Of a stretch of 64,000 bases of DNA, positions 1-7,655 are shown in pieces; the first letter of the stretch is position 1; each line of letters opens with the position of its first letter. Source of the stretch: Thermococcus pacificus (GTDB lineage Archaea; Methanobacteriota_B; Thermococci; Thermococcales; Thermococcaceae); the NCBI RefSeq assembly GCF_002214485.1, contig NZ_CP015102.1:930001-994000 (forward strand), in the 5' to 3' direction. Both the position numbers and the translations under genes were made by a program. The notes beneath the pieces are model-generated. The model worked only from the letters and a program-made list of their open reading frames with translations, was not told where the DNA came from and made no database searches.

Positions 1-716
1 TCCCCAATCCGCCAGGCATGGAAGTGGTGGGCGTTCTTAACTCCCGGGATGGACTCGATTTCCCTTTTTATCACCTCGAAGTCGAGCTCTGGAGAAGCCT
101 CCATTAGAACCTCAACGCTCTCCTTCAGTATCTCGTAGCCCTCCCTCAGGATGTAGAGCGATATGAAGACCGTAACGAGCGGGTCAACCCAGGTGACGTT
201 CCACTTGATTATCAAAACCCCACCGACGACGACCGCCACGGAAGAGAGGGTGTCGCTCATGAGGTGCAGATAAGCGGAGCGGACATTCATGCTCTCGTGA
301 GCGTGGCTGTGGAGGAGGAGAACGGAGATGAGGTTGGCGCCAAGGCCTATTAAGGCAACCCCCAGCATAAGCGGACCGTCTATCGGCTCCGGGTTTTTGA
401 AGCGCCTGTAAGCCTCAACAAGGAGGAAGAGGGAAACCCCAACGAGGACGGCGGAGTTTATGAAGGCAACGAGGATTTCGGCCCTCTTGTACCCAAAGGT
501 GTACTTCTCGTTGGCCCTTCTCTCGCCGATTTTTATCGCGAAGTAGCTCGCGAGTAAACTCATCGAGTCACTGAAGTTGTGGAGGGAATCGCTGAGGAGG
601 GAGAGGCTTCCCGAGAGGATTCCACCGATTACTTCGGCAATCGTGATGACCAAGTTGAGAGCTATCGAGAAGGCCATCCTCCCCTTAAGCTCGCCGTGAT
701 GATGGTGATGGCCCAT
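1..716 (-). CDS. CDF-family divalent metal cation exporter (3' end outside window)
   Basis: Cation diffusion facilitator, a membrane antiporter exporting Zn2+, Fe2+ or similar ions in exchange for protons. The reading frame opens at the ATG at 716 with a short His-rich N-terminus (MGHHHHHG). Transmembrane segments follow, carrying the paired HxxxD metal sites of the family: SDSLHNFSDS in TM2 and HLMSDTLSS in TM5. The soluble C-terminal domain starts near FEVIKREIESIPGVKNAHHFHAW and runs off the left edge, so only about 238 residues are visible. The His cluster could bind metal. The metal specificity cannot be read from the sequence. Confidence 0.9.
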   Translation of the reverse strand, partial: MGHHHHHGELKGRMAFSIALNLVITIAEVIGGILSGSLSLLSDSLHNFSDSMSLLASYFAIKIGERRANEKYTFGYKRAEILVAFINSAVLVGVSLFLLVEAYRRFKNPEPIDGPLMLGVALIGLGANLISVLLLHSHAHESMNVRSAYLHLMSDTLSSVAVVVGGVLIIKWNVTWVDPLVTVFISLYILREGYEILKESVEVLMEASPELDFEVIKREIESIPGVKNAHHFHAWRIG

Positions 717-782
717 TCTTTACCCACCATTTTCCGGTGAAGTGAAGGGCTTAAAAATGTTTTGAACGTTAAGATTGAAATC

Positions 783-1112
783 TCAACGAAGCTTCCGAAG
801 GACATCTCCCACTTTCATGGGGGTATCGAGGACAACCATCTTAATCCCAGCTGAATCCAAAATCATCTTACCCTTAGGGCAGTCCGTTCTTGATATTATG
901 GCGTTGATGCCGAGGTTGACCAGAAAGAGGGCAACTTTTGAGCCTGCTCCATAAGGCTCCTGCCTGTAGGGGTTCTCAATGACTTTAACGTCCTTTACAG
1001 CTCCGTCTTCAACCTCAACAAGCGTAAACGTTTCGGCCCTCACCAAACTCTTGTGAACTTCATCGTCGAGACCGCCCTTTGAAGTAGGAACCGCAACCAG
1101 CGTTTTCACCAC
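783..1112 (-). CDS. NifX/NifB-associated (dinitrogenase Fe-Mo cofactor biosynthesis fold) protein
   Basis: 109-residue single-domain protein of the NifX/NafY/MTH1175 family, an RNase H-like fold that in nitrogen fixers binds FeMo-cofactor precursors. In non-diazotrophic archaea the role is unknown. It shows the family pattern: an N-terminal beta strand (KTLVAVPTSKGGLDDEVHKSL), a central ENPY strand, and GINAIISRTDCPKGKMILDSAGI containing the only cysteine. The start is GTG at 1112 or the adjacent GTG at 1109; no clear Shine-Dalgarno decides between them. It diverges from the OsmC gene. A second family member lies at 5073. Metal or cluster binding is inferred from the family only. Confidence 0.75.
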   Translation of the reverse strand: MVKTLVAVPTSKGGLDDEVHKSLVRAETFTLVEVEDGAVKDVKVIENPYRQEPYGAGSKVALFLVNLGINAIISRTDCPKGKMILDSAGIKMVVLDTPMKVGDVLRKLR

Positions 1113-1171
1113 CGGTCAAGAATGGGTGAAAGAATTTTTAAGTTTGCCTCCCAAGGACTTCCGGTGGTGTT

Positions 1172-1582
1172 ATGGAGAGGCTTGAGTACAAGGCCGAGCT
1201 TGAGTGGGACGGCAACGTCGGGAGCACTGCTAAAGTTAGAGAGTTCACCTTCAAAATTGACACCAACACCGACGGCCGCAATGCTGGCCCGAACCCGACC
1301 GAGTACCTCCTCTCGGCCATAGGCGGATGTCTGACGGTGAACTGGGGGCGGCTCATCAAGAAGATGCGTCTGGACGTGGAGGGCTTCAAGGTCGAGGTCA
1401 GGGGATGGCGCACGAGGGACGAGCCCCAGCTGAGAGAGATAACCTACAAGATCACCGTTTTCACGAACGAGCCGGAGAGAAAGATACTCCGCGTCAAGGA
1501 GCTCGCCGAGAAGTACGGGACGGTCTTCAACACAGTCGGAGCGGAGAAAATAAATGGGGAAGTCGAGATAGTCAGACCGTAG
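1172..1582 (+). CDS. OsmC-family protein
   Basis: 136-residue OsmC/Ohr-fold protein. The family includes Cys-dependent peroxidases for organic hydroperoxides and members of unknown function. The OsmC signature GRNAGPNPTEYLLSAIGGCLTVN is visible around residues 35-57, with one Cys (GGC) at the position of the first catalytic cysteine. A second conserved cysteine is not evident, so classical two-Cys peroxidase activity is doubtful. The start ATG at 1172 is preceded by GGTGGTG, with a TATA-like TTTTTAAG at about 1134-1141. The 3' end overlaps the convergent BASS transporter gene by 11 bp. Confidence 0.85.
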   Translation: MERLEYKAELEWDGNVGSTAKVREFTFKIDTNTDGRNAGPNPTEYLLSAIGGCLTVNWGRLIKKMRLDVEGFKVEVRGWRTRDEPQLREITYKITVFTNEPERKILRVKELAEKYGTVFNTVGAEKINGEVEIVRP

Positions 1583-2588
1583 CTGGAGTTCCTCCCTCGC
1601 TGCACGTCTCGAAGATACATTTAATCCTCTCAGCGGCCTTCAGGTATAGGATGAGGAAGATTATCTGGAATATTGGGAGCGTAGCGGCTGGAATCGCCAC
1701 CAGGGGCTCGAATGCGAGGGTGGCAATCGCTATTGCCGTCCCGTTGTTCTTGCCGACGCTGAGGAAAGCGATGGCCATGTGCTCCCCGTACTTCAGGCCA
1801 AGGGCTCTGTCTAGCCACGTGATGAGGCCGAGCATGATCACCATGTAGACCGTGTTCACGACGGCAAGCTCGACGAGAAGCGTCCACTTGCTCAGCAGGA
1901 GTTCGGCCTTCATAAAGAATATCAGGCCGACGAGGACGAGCATTGTGGACATCGTTATGGCCCCAAAGAGTGGCTTCAGCGACAGGAAGCGCTCCGGGCC
2001 GAGCCTTCTTATGAGTGCCCTCCTCGTCAGGTCCCCGAGGAGCATCGGCAGGATTAGCATGATGAAGACCGTCCTGAGCAGCAGTGAAAGTGGAACCGGG
2101 ACGCTGTAAGCACTCCCCAAGAGTTTTATCCACAGGGGGAGCATCACGGGTATCAGAAGGAAGTTGACGCCGAGGGCAACGGTAGCAACTTCAAGGTCTC
2201 CACCGGCCAGTCCGGTGTAGCCTATGCTCATAGAGGAGCCGGGGACGAGCATGACCAGGAGAAAGCCCAGGGCAAGGTTCGGGTCGTGAATGAAGCCCTT
2301 AACGAGGAGGAACCCTATTATGGGCGTCAGGACGAAGTTGTACGCCAAGCTCAGGAGTACTGGCCTCGGTTCTTTCATAACTTGAGGGATACGCCCGAGG
2401 TTGAGGTTAATCATCATCGGGTAGATCATAAGGAACACTAGGAGGGTGGTTAAAGAGCTCAGTCCCACCTTGTGGGCCTTGGCAAACCCGGGAAAGGCTA
2501 GCCCAAGGAGCCAGCCCACGGCTATTGCAACCAGCGAGTACCATAGGAGGTTCTTTTTCAGGTTGTTGGAGAGCTTCAGCCAGTTCAT
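1572..2588 (-). CDS. BASS-family (bile acid:sodium symporter / arsenite-permease-like) transporter
   Basis: 338-residue polytopic membrane protein with about nine to ten hydrophobic segments. Family hallmarks are GYTGLAGGDLEVATVALGVNFLL and the crossover helix motif FLSVGKNNGTAIAIATLA. The family moves organic anions with Na+; some members export arsenite. It is distinct from the true ACR3 gene at 3794. It lies 3 bp downstream of the uspA stop with the RBS GAGGAGGTATGA, so the two are almost certainly cotranscribed. The substrate is not determined. Proximity to arsC/ACR3 makes an oxyanion plausible, but that is inference. Confidence 0.8.
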   Translation of the reverse strand: MNWLKLSNNLKKNLLWYSLVAIAVGWLLGLAFPGFAKAHKVGLSSLTTLLVFLMIYPMMINLNLGRIPQVMKEPRPVLLSLAYNFVLTPIIGFLLVKGFIHDPNLALGFLLVMLVPGSSMSIGYTGLAGGDLEVATVALGVNFLLIPVMLPLWIKLLGSAYSVPVPLSLLLRTVFIMLILPMLLGDLTRRALIRRLGPERFLSLKPLFGAITMSTMLVLVGLIFFMKAELLLSKWTLLVELAVVNTVYMVIMLGLITWLDRALGLKYGEHMAIAFLSVGKNNGTAIAIATLAFEPLVAIPAATLPIFQIIFLILYLKAAERIKCIFETCSEGGTPATV

Positions 2589-2591
2589 TCT

Positions 2592-3065
2592 TCATACCTC
2601 CTCGTGGGTTTTTATCAGCAGAACGGGCCGTTTCGTCTTCTTCAGCACGCGCATTGTGGTCGAGCCAAGGGATTCGTGGGAGAATCCGAGCTTCCCGTGG
2701 CTCGGGAGGATGATGAGGGAGACGTCCTCCTCTTCAGCGACCTTAACTATCTCCTCCCAGGGGACGCCGAAGCGGACCATTGGGGTGACCTTCTCAGCCC
2801 TGAAGGCCCTCTTGATCTCGTCCATTCTCTCAAGGAGCTTCTCCATGGCAACTTCTTTCAGTCTCTCCTCGATGTCCTTGAGCTCCTTTTCCTCGTCCCC
2901 GTAGAAGAGCGAGTAGCCGTCCATGAGCTCTTCAAGGGTTCCCTCGTCGACCACGTGGAGGAGGATGACCTCCCCAACCCTCATCTCATTCATCCTCTCA
3001 AACTGGAGCACCGCCCTGCAGTACCCCTCGCTGAAATCCGTTGGGAGGAGCACCTTTCTAAACAT
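2592..3065 (-). CDS. universal stress protein (UspA family)
   Basis: 157-residue soluble protein with the UspA Rossmann-like fold. It begins KVLLPTDFSEGYCRAV and ends with the nucleotide-binding signature LIILPSHGKLGFSHESLGSTTMRVLKKTKRPVLLI, where the GxxG(x9)GS(T) pattern is nearly complete. ATP or AMP binding is therefore likely. The ATG at 3065 is preceded by AGGTGAT, and a TATA-like ATTATTAAAG lies just upstream. It is the first gene of a two-gene transcript with the BASS transporter, a linkage often seen for USP proteins that modulate transporters. Confidence 0.88.
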   Translation of the reverse strand: MFRKVLLPTDFSEGYCRAVLQFERMNEMRVGEVILLHVVDEGTLEELMDGYSLFYGDEEKELKDIEERLKEVAMEKLLERMDEIKRAFRAEKVTPMVRFGVPWEEIVKVAEEEDVSLIILPSHGKLGFSHESLGSTTMRVLKKTKRPVLLIKTHEEV

Positions 3066-3193
3066 GAGGTATCACCTGTTAAGCTTTTCACTTTAATAAT
3101 TTTTCATATGTTTGGGATGCATAATGGTTTTAAAGTTTGCTGGACAGATGTGATTATTTTCAAGTGAGAAGAAAATCAGATCAGAGAAGTAGT

Positions 3194-3646
3194 TTAAGAG
3201 ATGCTGAAAAGACTCTTCTTTCCTATTATCTCCTCCCTGCTCTTTCCGGCCTTCAAGTCCTCGATGAGCTTTAAGACGCGCCTCTTTATCTCGTCCCGAA
3301 CCTCCCGATACTTCTCAATCGGCTTACCATAAGGATCCTCAAGCCCCCAGTCCCAGGTCTTCTCGGGAGGAGCATAGGGGCATTTGTCGAGACAGCCCAT
3401 CGTTATCACGAGGTAGGCCTTATCCGCCATCTCCTCCGTGTAGAGCTTTGGATACTGTCCCTCGAGGGAGATACCGATTTCCTCCATGACCTTCCTCGCG
3501 AGCGGGTCTATGTCCTCGGCCGGTTCTGTGCCGGCGCTCATGGCCCTAAAGCGCGGGTCGTCGTTGAAGTAATTGAAGAACGCCTCTGCCATCTGGCTCC
3601 TCGCTGAGTTCTTGACACAGACGAAGAGTATGAGCTTCTTCTCCAT
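3194..3646 (-). CDS. arsC: arsenate reductase, LMW-phosphatase type
   Basis: 150-residue thioredoxin-type arsenate reductase related to low-molecular-weight protein tyrosine phosphatases, reducing arsenate to arsenite. The P-loop CVKNSAR (CX5R) lies at the N-terminus. The redox cysteine pair is in VITMGCLDKCPYAP, and the general-acid loop is in LEDPYGK. The start is the ATG at 3646, with GGTGG just upstream, rather than an in-frame GTG 9 bp earlier. It is transcribed divergently from the ACR3 arsenite exporter across a 147-bp region containing two palindromes. Confidence 0.88.
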   Translation of the reverse strand: MEKKLILFVCVKNSARSQMAEAFFNYFNDDPRFRAMSAGTEPAEDIDPLARKVMEEIGISLEGQYPKLYTEEMADKAYLVITMGCLDKCPYAPPEKTWDWGLEDPYGKPIEKYREVRDEIKRRVLKLIEDLKAGKSREEIIGKKSLFSIS

Positions 3647-3706
3647 TTCTACCACCGGATGGACTCGGAGACGGCCTTTAAATTCCTTGCCAAAGTAGTC
3701 TATGTA

Positions 3707-3718
3707 GGCTATATAGCC
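3707..3718. promoter_or_regulatory. 12-bp perfect palindrome in arsC/ACR3 divergent promoter
   Basis: GGCTATATAGCC is a perfect dyad lying between the divergent arsC and ACR3 genes, upstream of the arsC TATA-like element (CCTTTAAATTCC, 3675-3686). It could be a repressor or activator operator. The cognate regulator is not adjacent. Confidence 0.45.
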
Positions 3719-3756
3719 CCCAGAAGGGTGGTAAACCTAAGGTTCTAAAAATCCTT

Positions 3757-3780
3757 TTATTTGAACGTTCCTTCAAATAA
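3757..3780. promoter_or_regulatory. inverted-repeat operator at ACR3 promoter
   Basis: Perfect 9-bp arms (TTATTTGAA / TTCAAATAA) separated by CGTTCC, directly downstream of the probable TATA box (GTTCTAAAAATCC, about 3742-3754) and 13 bp before the ACR3 start. This is the geometry of an ArsR/SmtB-type repressor operator covering the transcription start. The regulator itself is not identified in the window. Confidence 0.6.
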
Positions 3781-3793
3781 TAAGGTGAGGAAA

Positions 3794-4888
3794 ATGGGGA
3801 AGAAAGGGCTGAGCCTGTTTGAGAAATATCTCTCAATATGGGTCGCTTTGTGCATAATGGCGGGCATAGCCATTGGAAAGCTCTTTCCAGCGCTCCCGGA
3901 AACTCTGTCAAGGCTCACGATAGCTAACGTCAACATGCCCATTGCGGTGCTGATATGGGCCATGATTTACCCCATGATGGTCAAGGTGGACTTCTCGGCA
4001 ATAAAAAGGGTACACAAGGGGCAGATGCTCAAAGGTTTAACCGTCACGTGGGTGACCAACTGGCTGATAAAGCCCTTCAGCATGTTCCTCATAAGCTCGT
4101 TCTTCATAGGCGCGCTCTTCTCGGCGAAGCTCGGCCTCATAGAGCCCTCACTGGCGAAGGAGTACATAGCGGGCGCGATACTCCTCGGGGCAGCACCGTG
4201 CACGGCGATGGTCTTCGTGTGGAGCTACCTTGCGGATGGAGACCCGCTCTACACGCTCGTTCAGGTCGCTACCAACGACCTCATAATCCTCTTCGCCTTT
4301 GCCCCGATAGTTGGCTTCCTCATGGGGCTCAACGAGGTCCCCGTGCCCTACGACACGCTCCTCCTCTCGGTTGTCCTCTTCGTGGTGATTCCGCTCACGG
4401 CAGGTTATCTCTCCAGGAGGCACCTCCTCAGAACCAAAGGGGTAGAGTGGTTCGAGAGGAACTTCCTTCCAAAGCTGAGCACCGTCTCAATCGTCGGCCT
4501 CCTCCTCACGTTGATACTCCTATTCTCCTTCCAAGGGAAGATAATCCTGGAGAACCCGCTCCACATAGCCCTCATAGCGGTTCCGCTAACTATTCAGACG
4601 TACTTCATCTTCGCCATAGCCTACGGCTGGGCCTGGCTCTGGAAGCTTCCGCACAAGGTCGCGGCTCCAGCTTCTTTCATAGGGGCAAGCAACTTCTTTG
4701 AGCTGGCTGTTGCGGTGGCGATAGCCCTCTTCGGCCTTGAGAGCGGTGCAGCCCTGGCAACGGTCGTGGGTGTTCTTGAAGAGGTTCCCATAATGCTCAG
4801 CCTCGTCTGGATAGCCAACAAGACGAGACACCTCTTCACGGCGAAGTTCGAGGCAGGGAGCGCCGCGCCTGCACTCGCGGAGGAGTAA
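3794..4888 (+). CDS. arsenite efflux transporter ACR3
   Basis: 364-residue inner-membrane arsenite/H+ antiporter. The ACR3 signature GAAPCTAMVFVWSYLADGD, containing the essential TM4 cysteine, is intact, followed by QVATNDLIILFAF. About ten transmembrane segments are visible. The start is set at ATG 3794 because AAGGTGAGG sits immediately upstream; the longer frame from 3761 would run through the inverted-repeat operator. It is paired divergently with arsC. An oligo-T tract after the stop is the likely terminator. Confidence 0.92.
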   Translation: MGKKGLSLFEKYLSIWVALCIMAGIAIGKLFPALPETLSRLTIANVNMPIAVLIWAMIYPMMVKVDFSAIKRVHKGQMLKGLTVTWVTNWLIKPFSMFLISSFFIGALFSAKLGLIEPSLAKEYIAGAILLGAAPCTAMVFVWSYLADGDPLYTLVQVATNDLIILFAFAPIVGFLMGLNEVPVPYDTLLLSVVLFVVIPLTAGYLSRRHLLRTKGVEWFERNFLPKLSTVSIVGLLLTLILLFSFQGKIILENPLHIALIAVPLTIQTYFIFAIAYGWAWLWKLPHKVAAPASFIGASNFFELAVAVAIALFGLESGAALATVVGVLEEVPIMLSLVWIANKTRHLFTAKFEAGSAAPALAEE

Positions 4889-4891
4889 TGA

Positions 4892-4913
4892 CAGGTTTTT
4901 TCTTCTTTTTTAT
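4892..4913 (+). terminator. oligo-T terminator after ACR3
   Basis: A pyrimidine-rich run with TTTTTTCTTCTTTTTT directly after the ACR3 stop codon fits the oligo-T terminators used by Thermococcales. Confidence 0.5.
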
Positions 4914-5069
4914 CCTATCCAAAGCCGGAGAGCTACTGACCCCCGAGAAGCTCTGGAAGCTGAAGGTCAGAAAAATCGGGATAGACCTCGTTACGGGGAA
5001 ATTTTCAAGGAATGAGCGTGCATATGCACAAAGTTTATATTTGAAAAGATATTCATGGGTATGGTGATG
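4913..5069 (+). pseudogene. possible relic of a coding sequence (C-terminal scrap)
   Basis: One + frame reads without stops into ELLTPEKLWKLKVRKIGIDL and onward to a TGA near 5069, with Thermococcus-like codons but no start codon, RBS or promoter of its own. Its 3' part coincides with the promoter of the next NifX-like gene. It looks like the decayed tail of a lost gene. The family is not recognised. Confidence 0.25.
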
Positions 5070-5072
5070 AAA

Positions 5073-5465
5073 ATGAGGATCGCAATTCCGGCTGAGGATG
5101 ATAGAGGCCTGGAGAGCAACGTGAGCGGCCACTTTGGAAGGGCTAAATACTTCGTCTTCGTGGATGTGGAGGACAACGAGATTAAAGGCTATGAGGTCGT
5201 CGAGGTTCCCTTCGAGGAGCACGGGCCCGGAGACCTGCCGAGCTTTGTGAAGGAGCACGGCGGTGAGGTCGTTCTCGCCTACGGCATGGGCAGGAAAGCT
5301 ATGAGCTACTTCAACGAGCTCGGAATAGCGGTCGTCACCGGCGCCTACGGCCCAATTAAGGACGTCGTTAAAGCCTTCATAGAGCAGGTTCTTGAAGTCG
5401 ACCCCAACTGGAAGGAGAAGATAGAATGGGAGAAAGAGCACAGAGGAGAATGCGGGGAGCACTGA
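5073..5465 (+). CDS. NifX/NifB-associated (dinitrogenase Fe-Mo cofactor biosynthesis fold) protein
   Basis: 130-residue member of the NifX/MTH1175 family, a paralogue of the protein at 783-1112 but with the fuller signature: MRIAIPAEDDRGLESNVSGHFGRAKYFVFVD, then a strand, GGEVVLAYGMGRKAMSYFNELGI and a charged C-terminus ending in GECGEH. The Cys-His tail could bind metal. Four in-frame ATGs occur; the ATG at 5073 is preferred because GGTGA lies 5 nt upstream. A TATA-like GTTTATATTT is at about 5033-5042. The role outside nitrogenase systems is unknown. Confidence 0.75.
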   Translation: MRIAIPAEDDRGLESNVSGHFGRAKYFVFVDVEDNEIKGYEVVEVPFEEHGPGDLPSFVKEHGGEVVLAYGMGRKAMSYFNELGIAVVTGAYGPIKDVVKAFIEQVLEVDPNWKEKIEWEKEHRGECGEH

Positions 5466-5483
5466 GCTTTCTCCTTTTTACTT

Positions 5484-5500
5484 GTTTTGAACACTCGGTT
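5484..5500 (+). promoter_or_regulatory. SurR operator upstream of TDT exporter gene
   Basis: GTTTTGAACACTCGGTT matches the extended SurR consensus GTTn3AACn5GTT exactly. It lies immediately upstream of a TATA box (ATATTTAAAA, 5508-5517), the placement used for activation by reduced SurR in Pyrococcus. Confidence 0.75.
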
Positions 5501-5550
5501 TAAGAAATATTTAAAAATTTTCATATGTGAGTTTTTTCTGGTGAAGTCAA

Positions 5551-6555
5551 ATGAAAGTGAGCGTCAAGGACTTTGCACCGAGCTGGTTTGCGAGCGTTAT
5601 GGGCACAGGGGCACTGGCACTGGTGAGCCTTGCTTACTCAGGAAGACTAGCCGTTCTAAAAAACGTCGCAGTCTGGCTGACATACTTCAACACTGCCATG
5701 TTCTTCGTGCTCCTGATACCCTGGTCCCTCAGGTGGTTAAAATACAGGGAAAATTCCACAAAAGACCTCTATCACCCGATGGTCTCTCACTTCTATGGGA
5801 CCATAGCCATAGCAATGCTCGTCCTCTCTGCGGACTACCTGCTCATACTAAGGGAAACCGCCGTAGCTAAGGCCTTCTGGCTCATCGGAACACCCCTGAC
5901 GATATTCTTCGCCCTCCTGATACCCTATCTGATGTTCATTCAGGAGAAGATAGACATAAAGAGCGTCACACCCGCGTGGTTTATCCCACCTGTGGGGCTT
6001 ATAGTAATCCCCCTGAGCGGAGGCCCCCTCATCGGCACGTTCCACGGAATCTGGAAGGAGATTGCGATCTTGATCAACTACTTTGCATGGGGCTCAGGGT
6101 TCTTTCTGTACTTGGCCCTCTTCGCAGTAGTCATGCACCGTTTCATCACCCACGAGCCCCTGCCGTGCGGGATAGCCCCTGCAATTTGGATAAACCTCGG
6201 TCCAATAGGTGCGGGCACTTCAACACTCTACATGCTAGTCAGGAACTCAGACTTCATAACGGCAAAGGAGCCGTTCCTGGCGTTTGGAATTGTATTCTGG
6301 GGCTTCGGTGTCTGGTGGCTCGCAATGGCAGTAATAATGACGCTCCACTACATAAGAAGGCTAAGCCTCCCTTACAGCCTCGCCTGGTGGGCCTTCATCT
6401 TCCCGCTCGGGGCCTACGTCAGCGCCACCCACAACGTCGGCACGGCCTTTGGAATTGGGGCCATAGACTCCTTCGGCTTTGCCTTGTACTGGTTGCTCCT
6501 TGCGCTGTGGCTCCTAACTGGGGTGAAAACGCTGAAGCACACCCTGCTTGACTAA
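5551..6555 (+). CDS. TDT-family (TehA/Mae1/Ssu1/SLAC1-like) anion transporter
   Basis: 334-residue membrane protein with about ten hydrophobic helices, in the tellurite-resistance/dicarboxylate transporter family. It starts with the characteristic DFAPSWFASVMGTGALAL. It contains SHFYGTIAIAMLVLSADYLL and, late, YVSATHNVGTAFGIGAIDSFGFALY. The family includes yeast Ssu1 sulfite exporters, malate carriers and SLAC1 anion channels. The start is ATG 5551 with GGTGA upstream. The SurR operator in its promoter and the TauE/SafE gene nearby make a sulfur-anion substrate (sulfite or similar) attractive, but this is inference. Confidence 0.82.
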   Translation: MKVSVKDFAPSWFASVMGTGALALVSLAYSGRLAVLKNVAVWLTYFNTAMFFVLLIPWSLRWLKYRENSTKDLYHPMVSHFYGTIAIAMLVLSADYLLILRETAVAKAFWLIGTPLTIFFALLIPYLMFIQEKIDIKSVTPAWFIPPVGLIVIPLSGGPLIGTFHGIWKEIAILINYFAWGSGFFLYLALFAVVMHRFITHEPLPCGIAPAIWINLGPIGAGTSTLYMLVRNSDFITAKEPFLAFGIVFWGFGVWWLAMAVIMTLHYIRRLSLPYSLAWWAFIFPLGAYVSATHNVGTAFGIGAIDSFGFALYWLLLALWLLTGVKTLKHTLLD

Positions 6556-6576
6556 TTTTTCTTTTTTATCTGGTCG

Positions 6577-6768
6577 AAGTTCACTCCCCAAAAGGCCCTT
6601 TATAATCAGCTCCGTCGCTTCCTCTTTGGCTAAGCCCTTCGCCATTAGCTGGACGAGCTGGGCCTCGTTTACCCTGCCTATCGGGGCCTCGTGCGTGAGT
6701 TCCGCTTTATCATTCTTTACCCTAAGCAGGGGGACCGTCTGGACATCCTGCTCCGCCTGATCAGAATT
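6577..6768 (-). pseudogene. SufB/SufD C-terminal fragment
   Basis: The minus strand reads NSDQAEQDVQTVPLL, RVKNDKAELTHEAPIGRVNE, then an Ala/Leu-rich helix and TELIIKGLLG. This is the conserved C-terminus of SufB/SufD Fe-S cluster scaffold proteins, whose family pattern is LTHEAxxGxIxEExLxYLxxRGLxxEEAxxLI. Only about 60 residues remain of a protein normally over 300 residues long. No start codon with RBS precedes it, and it is squeezed between the convergent TDT gene and the 3' end of the TauE gene. The frame continues with a non-homologous tail to 6514. I call it a truncated remnant. Confidence 0.7.
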
Positions 6769-6787
6769 CACCAAGGAAAGAATGAAA

Positions 6788-7522
6788 TCAGAGGACGTTT
6801 GCAAGGGTTTTGAGGGCTATGAGGTAGATTATCACCCCTATTACCTTTTTTACATCATCCGAACTCATCTTGAAGTGCATCAGATGTGTTCCAATCCATC
6901 CGCCTGCTATCGCCGGAATCGAGACCCAGAGCAAAAGCATCCAGTCGAGGGCCCCCATGCCCCAGTAAGTCAGGAAACCGCTCAGCGAGGAGAAGAACAC
7001 CACGAGAGCCGTTGTTGAGGCCACTTTCTTGGGCTCGTAGCCGAGCATTATGAGGGCCGGGCTTATTATCCCTCCCCCGCCCACTCCAAGGAGACCGCCG
7101 AGGAAGCCCGCTATCCCGCCGATTATCGAGCCTTCAACGATGTGGTTCCCGTCCTTCGGCCTCCGCCTCGGCTTGAAGAAAATCATCATCGTCCCGGAGT
7201 AGAGCAGGAAGCCCAGGAAGACCCAGAGGACGTAGACTTTGGGGATGAACTTACCGGCGTAGGCACCAACCGGAGCCATAGCGGTGGCAACGAGAAGAAT
7301 CGGTAGGCCAAAGCGGTGGTCGAGCTTGCCGTGTTTGAGGTTCTTGAGCGTCGCGGAGAGCATCGAGAGCGTGTTTATGAAGAGACCAGTCGGCTTGGCG
7401 GTCATCAGGGGCACACCTAACCACGTCATCGTTGGAACTATCGCTATCGCACTCCCGACGCCCCCAATTGAAAAGACGATACTGAGGATGAGGGATATCA
7501 GCGCTAGTTCTGGATAGTTCAT
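6788..7522 (-). CDS. TauE/SafE-family sulfite/sulfoacetate-type exporter
   Basis: 244-residue membrane protein with about seven to eight helices, of the TauE/SafE (DUF81) family. Two internally related halves are visible: GGVGSAIAIVPTMTWLGVPLMTAKPTGLFINTLS near the N-terminus and GGLLGVGGGGIISPALIMLGYEPKKVASTTALVVFFSSLSG in the second half. Family members export sulfite, sulfoacetate or related sulfur anions. The start is ATG 7522, with a minus-strand TATA-like TTTTTAAG at about 7571-7578. It lies between the regulator gene (same strand, upstream) and the SufD relic. Confidence 0.87.
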   Translation of the reverse strand: MNYPELALISLILSIVFSIGGVGSAIAIVPTMTWLGVPLMTAKPTGLFINTLSMLSATLKNLKHGKLDHRFGLPILLVATAMAPVGAYAGKFIPKVYVLWVFLGFLLYSGTMMIFFKPRRRPKDGNHIVEGSIIGGIAGFLGGLLGVGGGGIISPALIMLGYEPKKVASTTALVVFFSSLSGFLTYWGMGALDWMLLLWVSIPAIAGGWIGTHLMHFKMSSDDVKKVIGVIIYLIALKTLANVL

Positions 7523-7655
7523 TAGGTTCGCCTCATTTTGTTGTACTTGTCGAATGAAGGGGAAGTCACTTAAAAAGATTTTGATACATCAGACGAATCC
7601 GACACAAAGGGAGAAATCGTGGCTGGAAGGAAACACGCGGGCAGAAAGAGGAAAA

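Noticed and set aside
759-767. SurR core GTTTTGAAC between the NifX-like and CDF genes
   Set aside because: Nine-base core without the third GTT occurs too easily by chance, and no regulatory logic supports it.
1122-1848. Overlapping + frames within the OsmC/BASS region
   Set aside because: Alternative frames of the OsmC gene and antisense of the transporter; protein-like features are absent.
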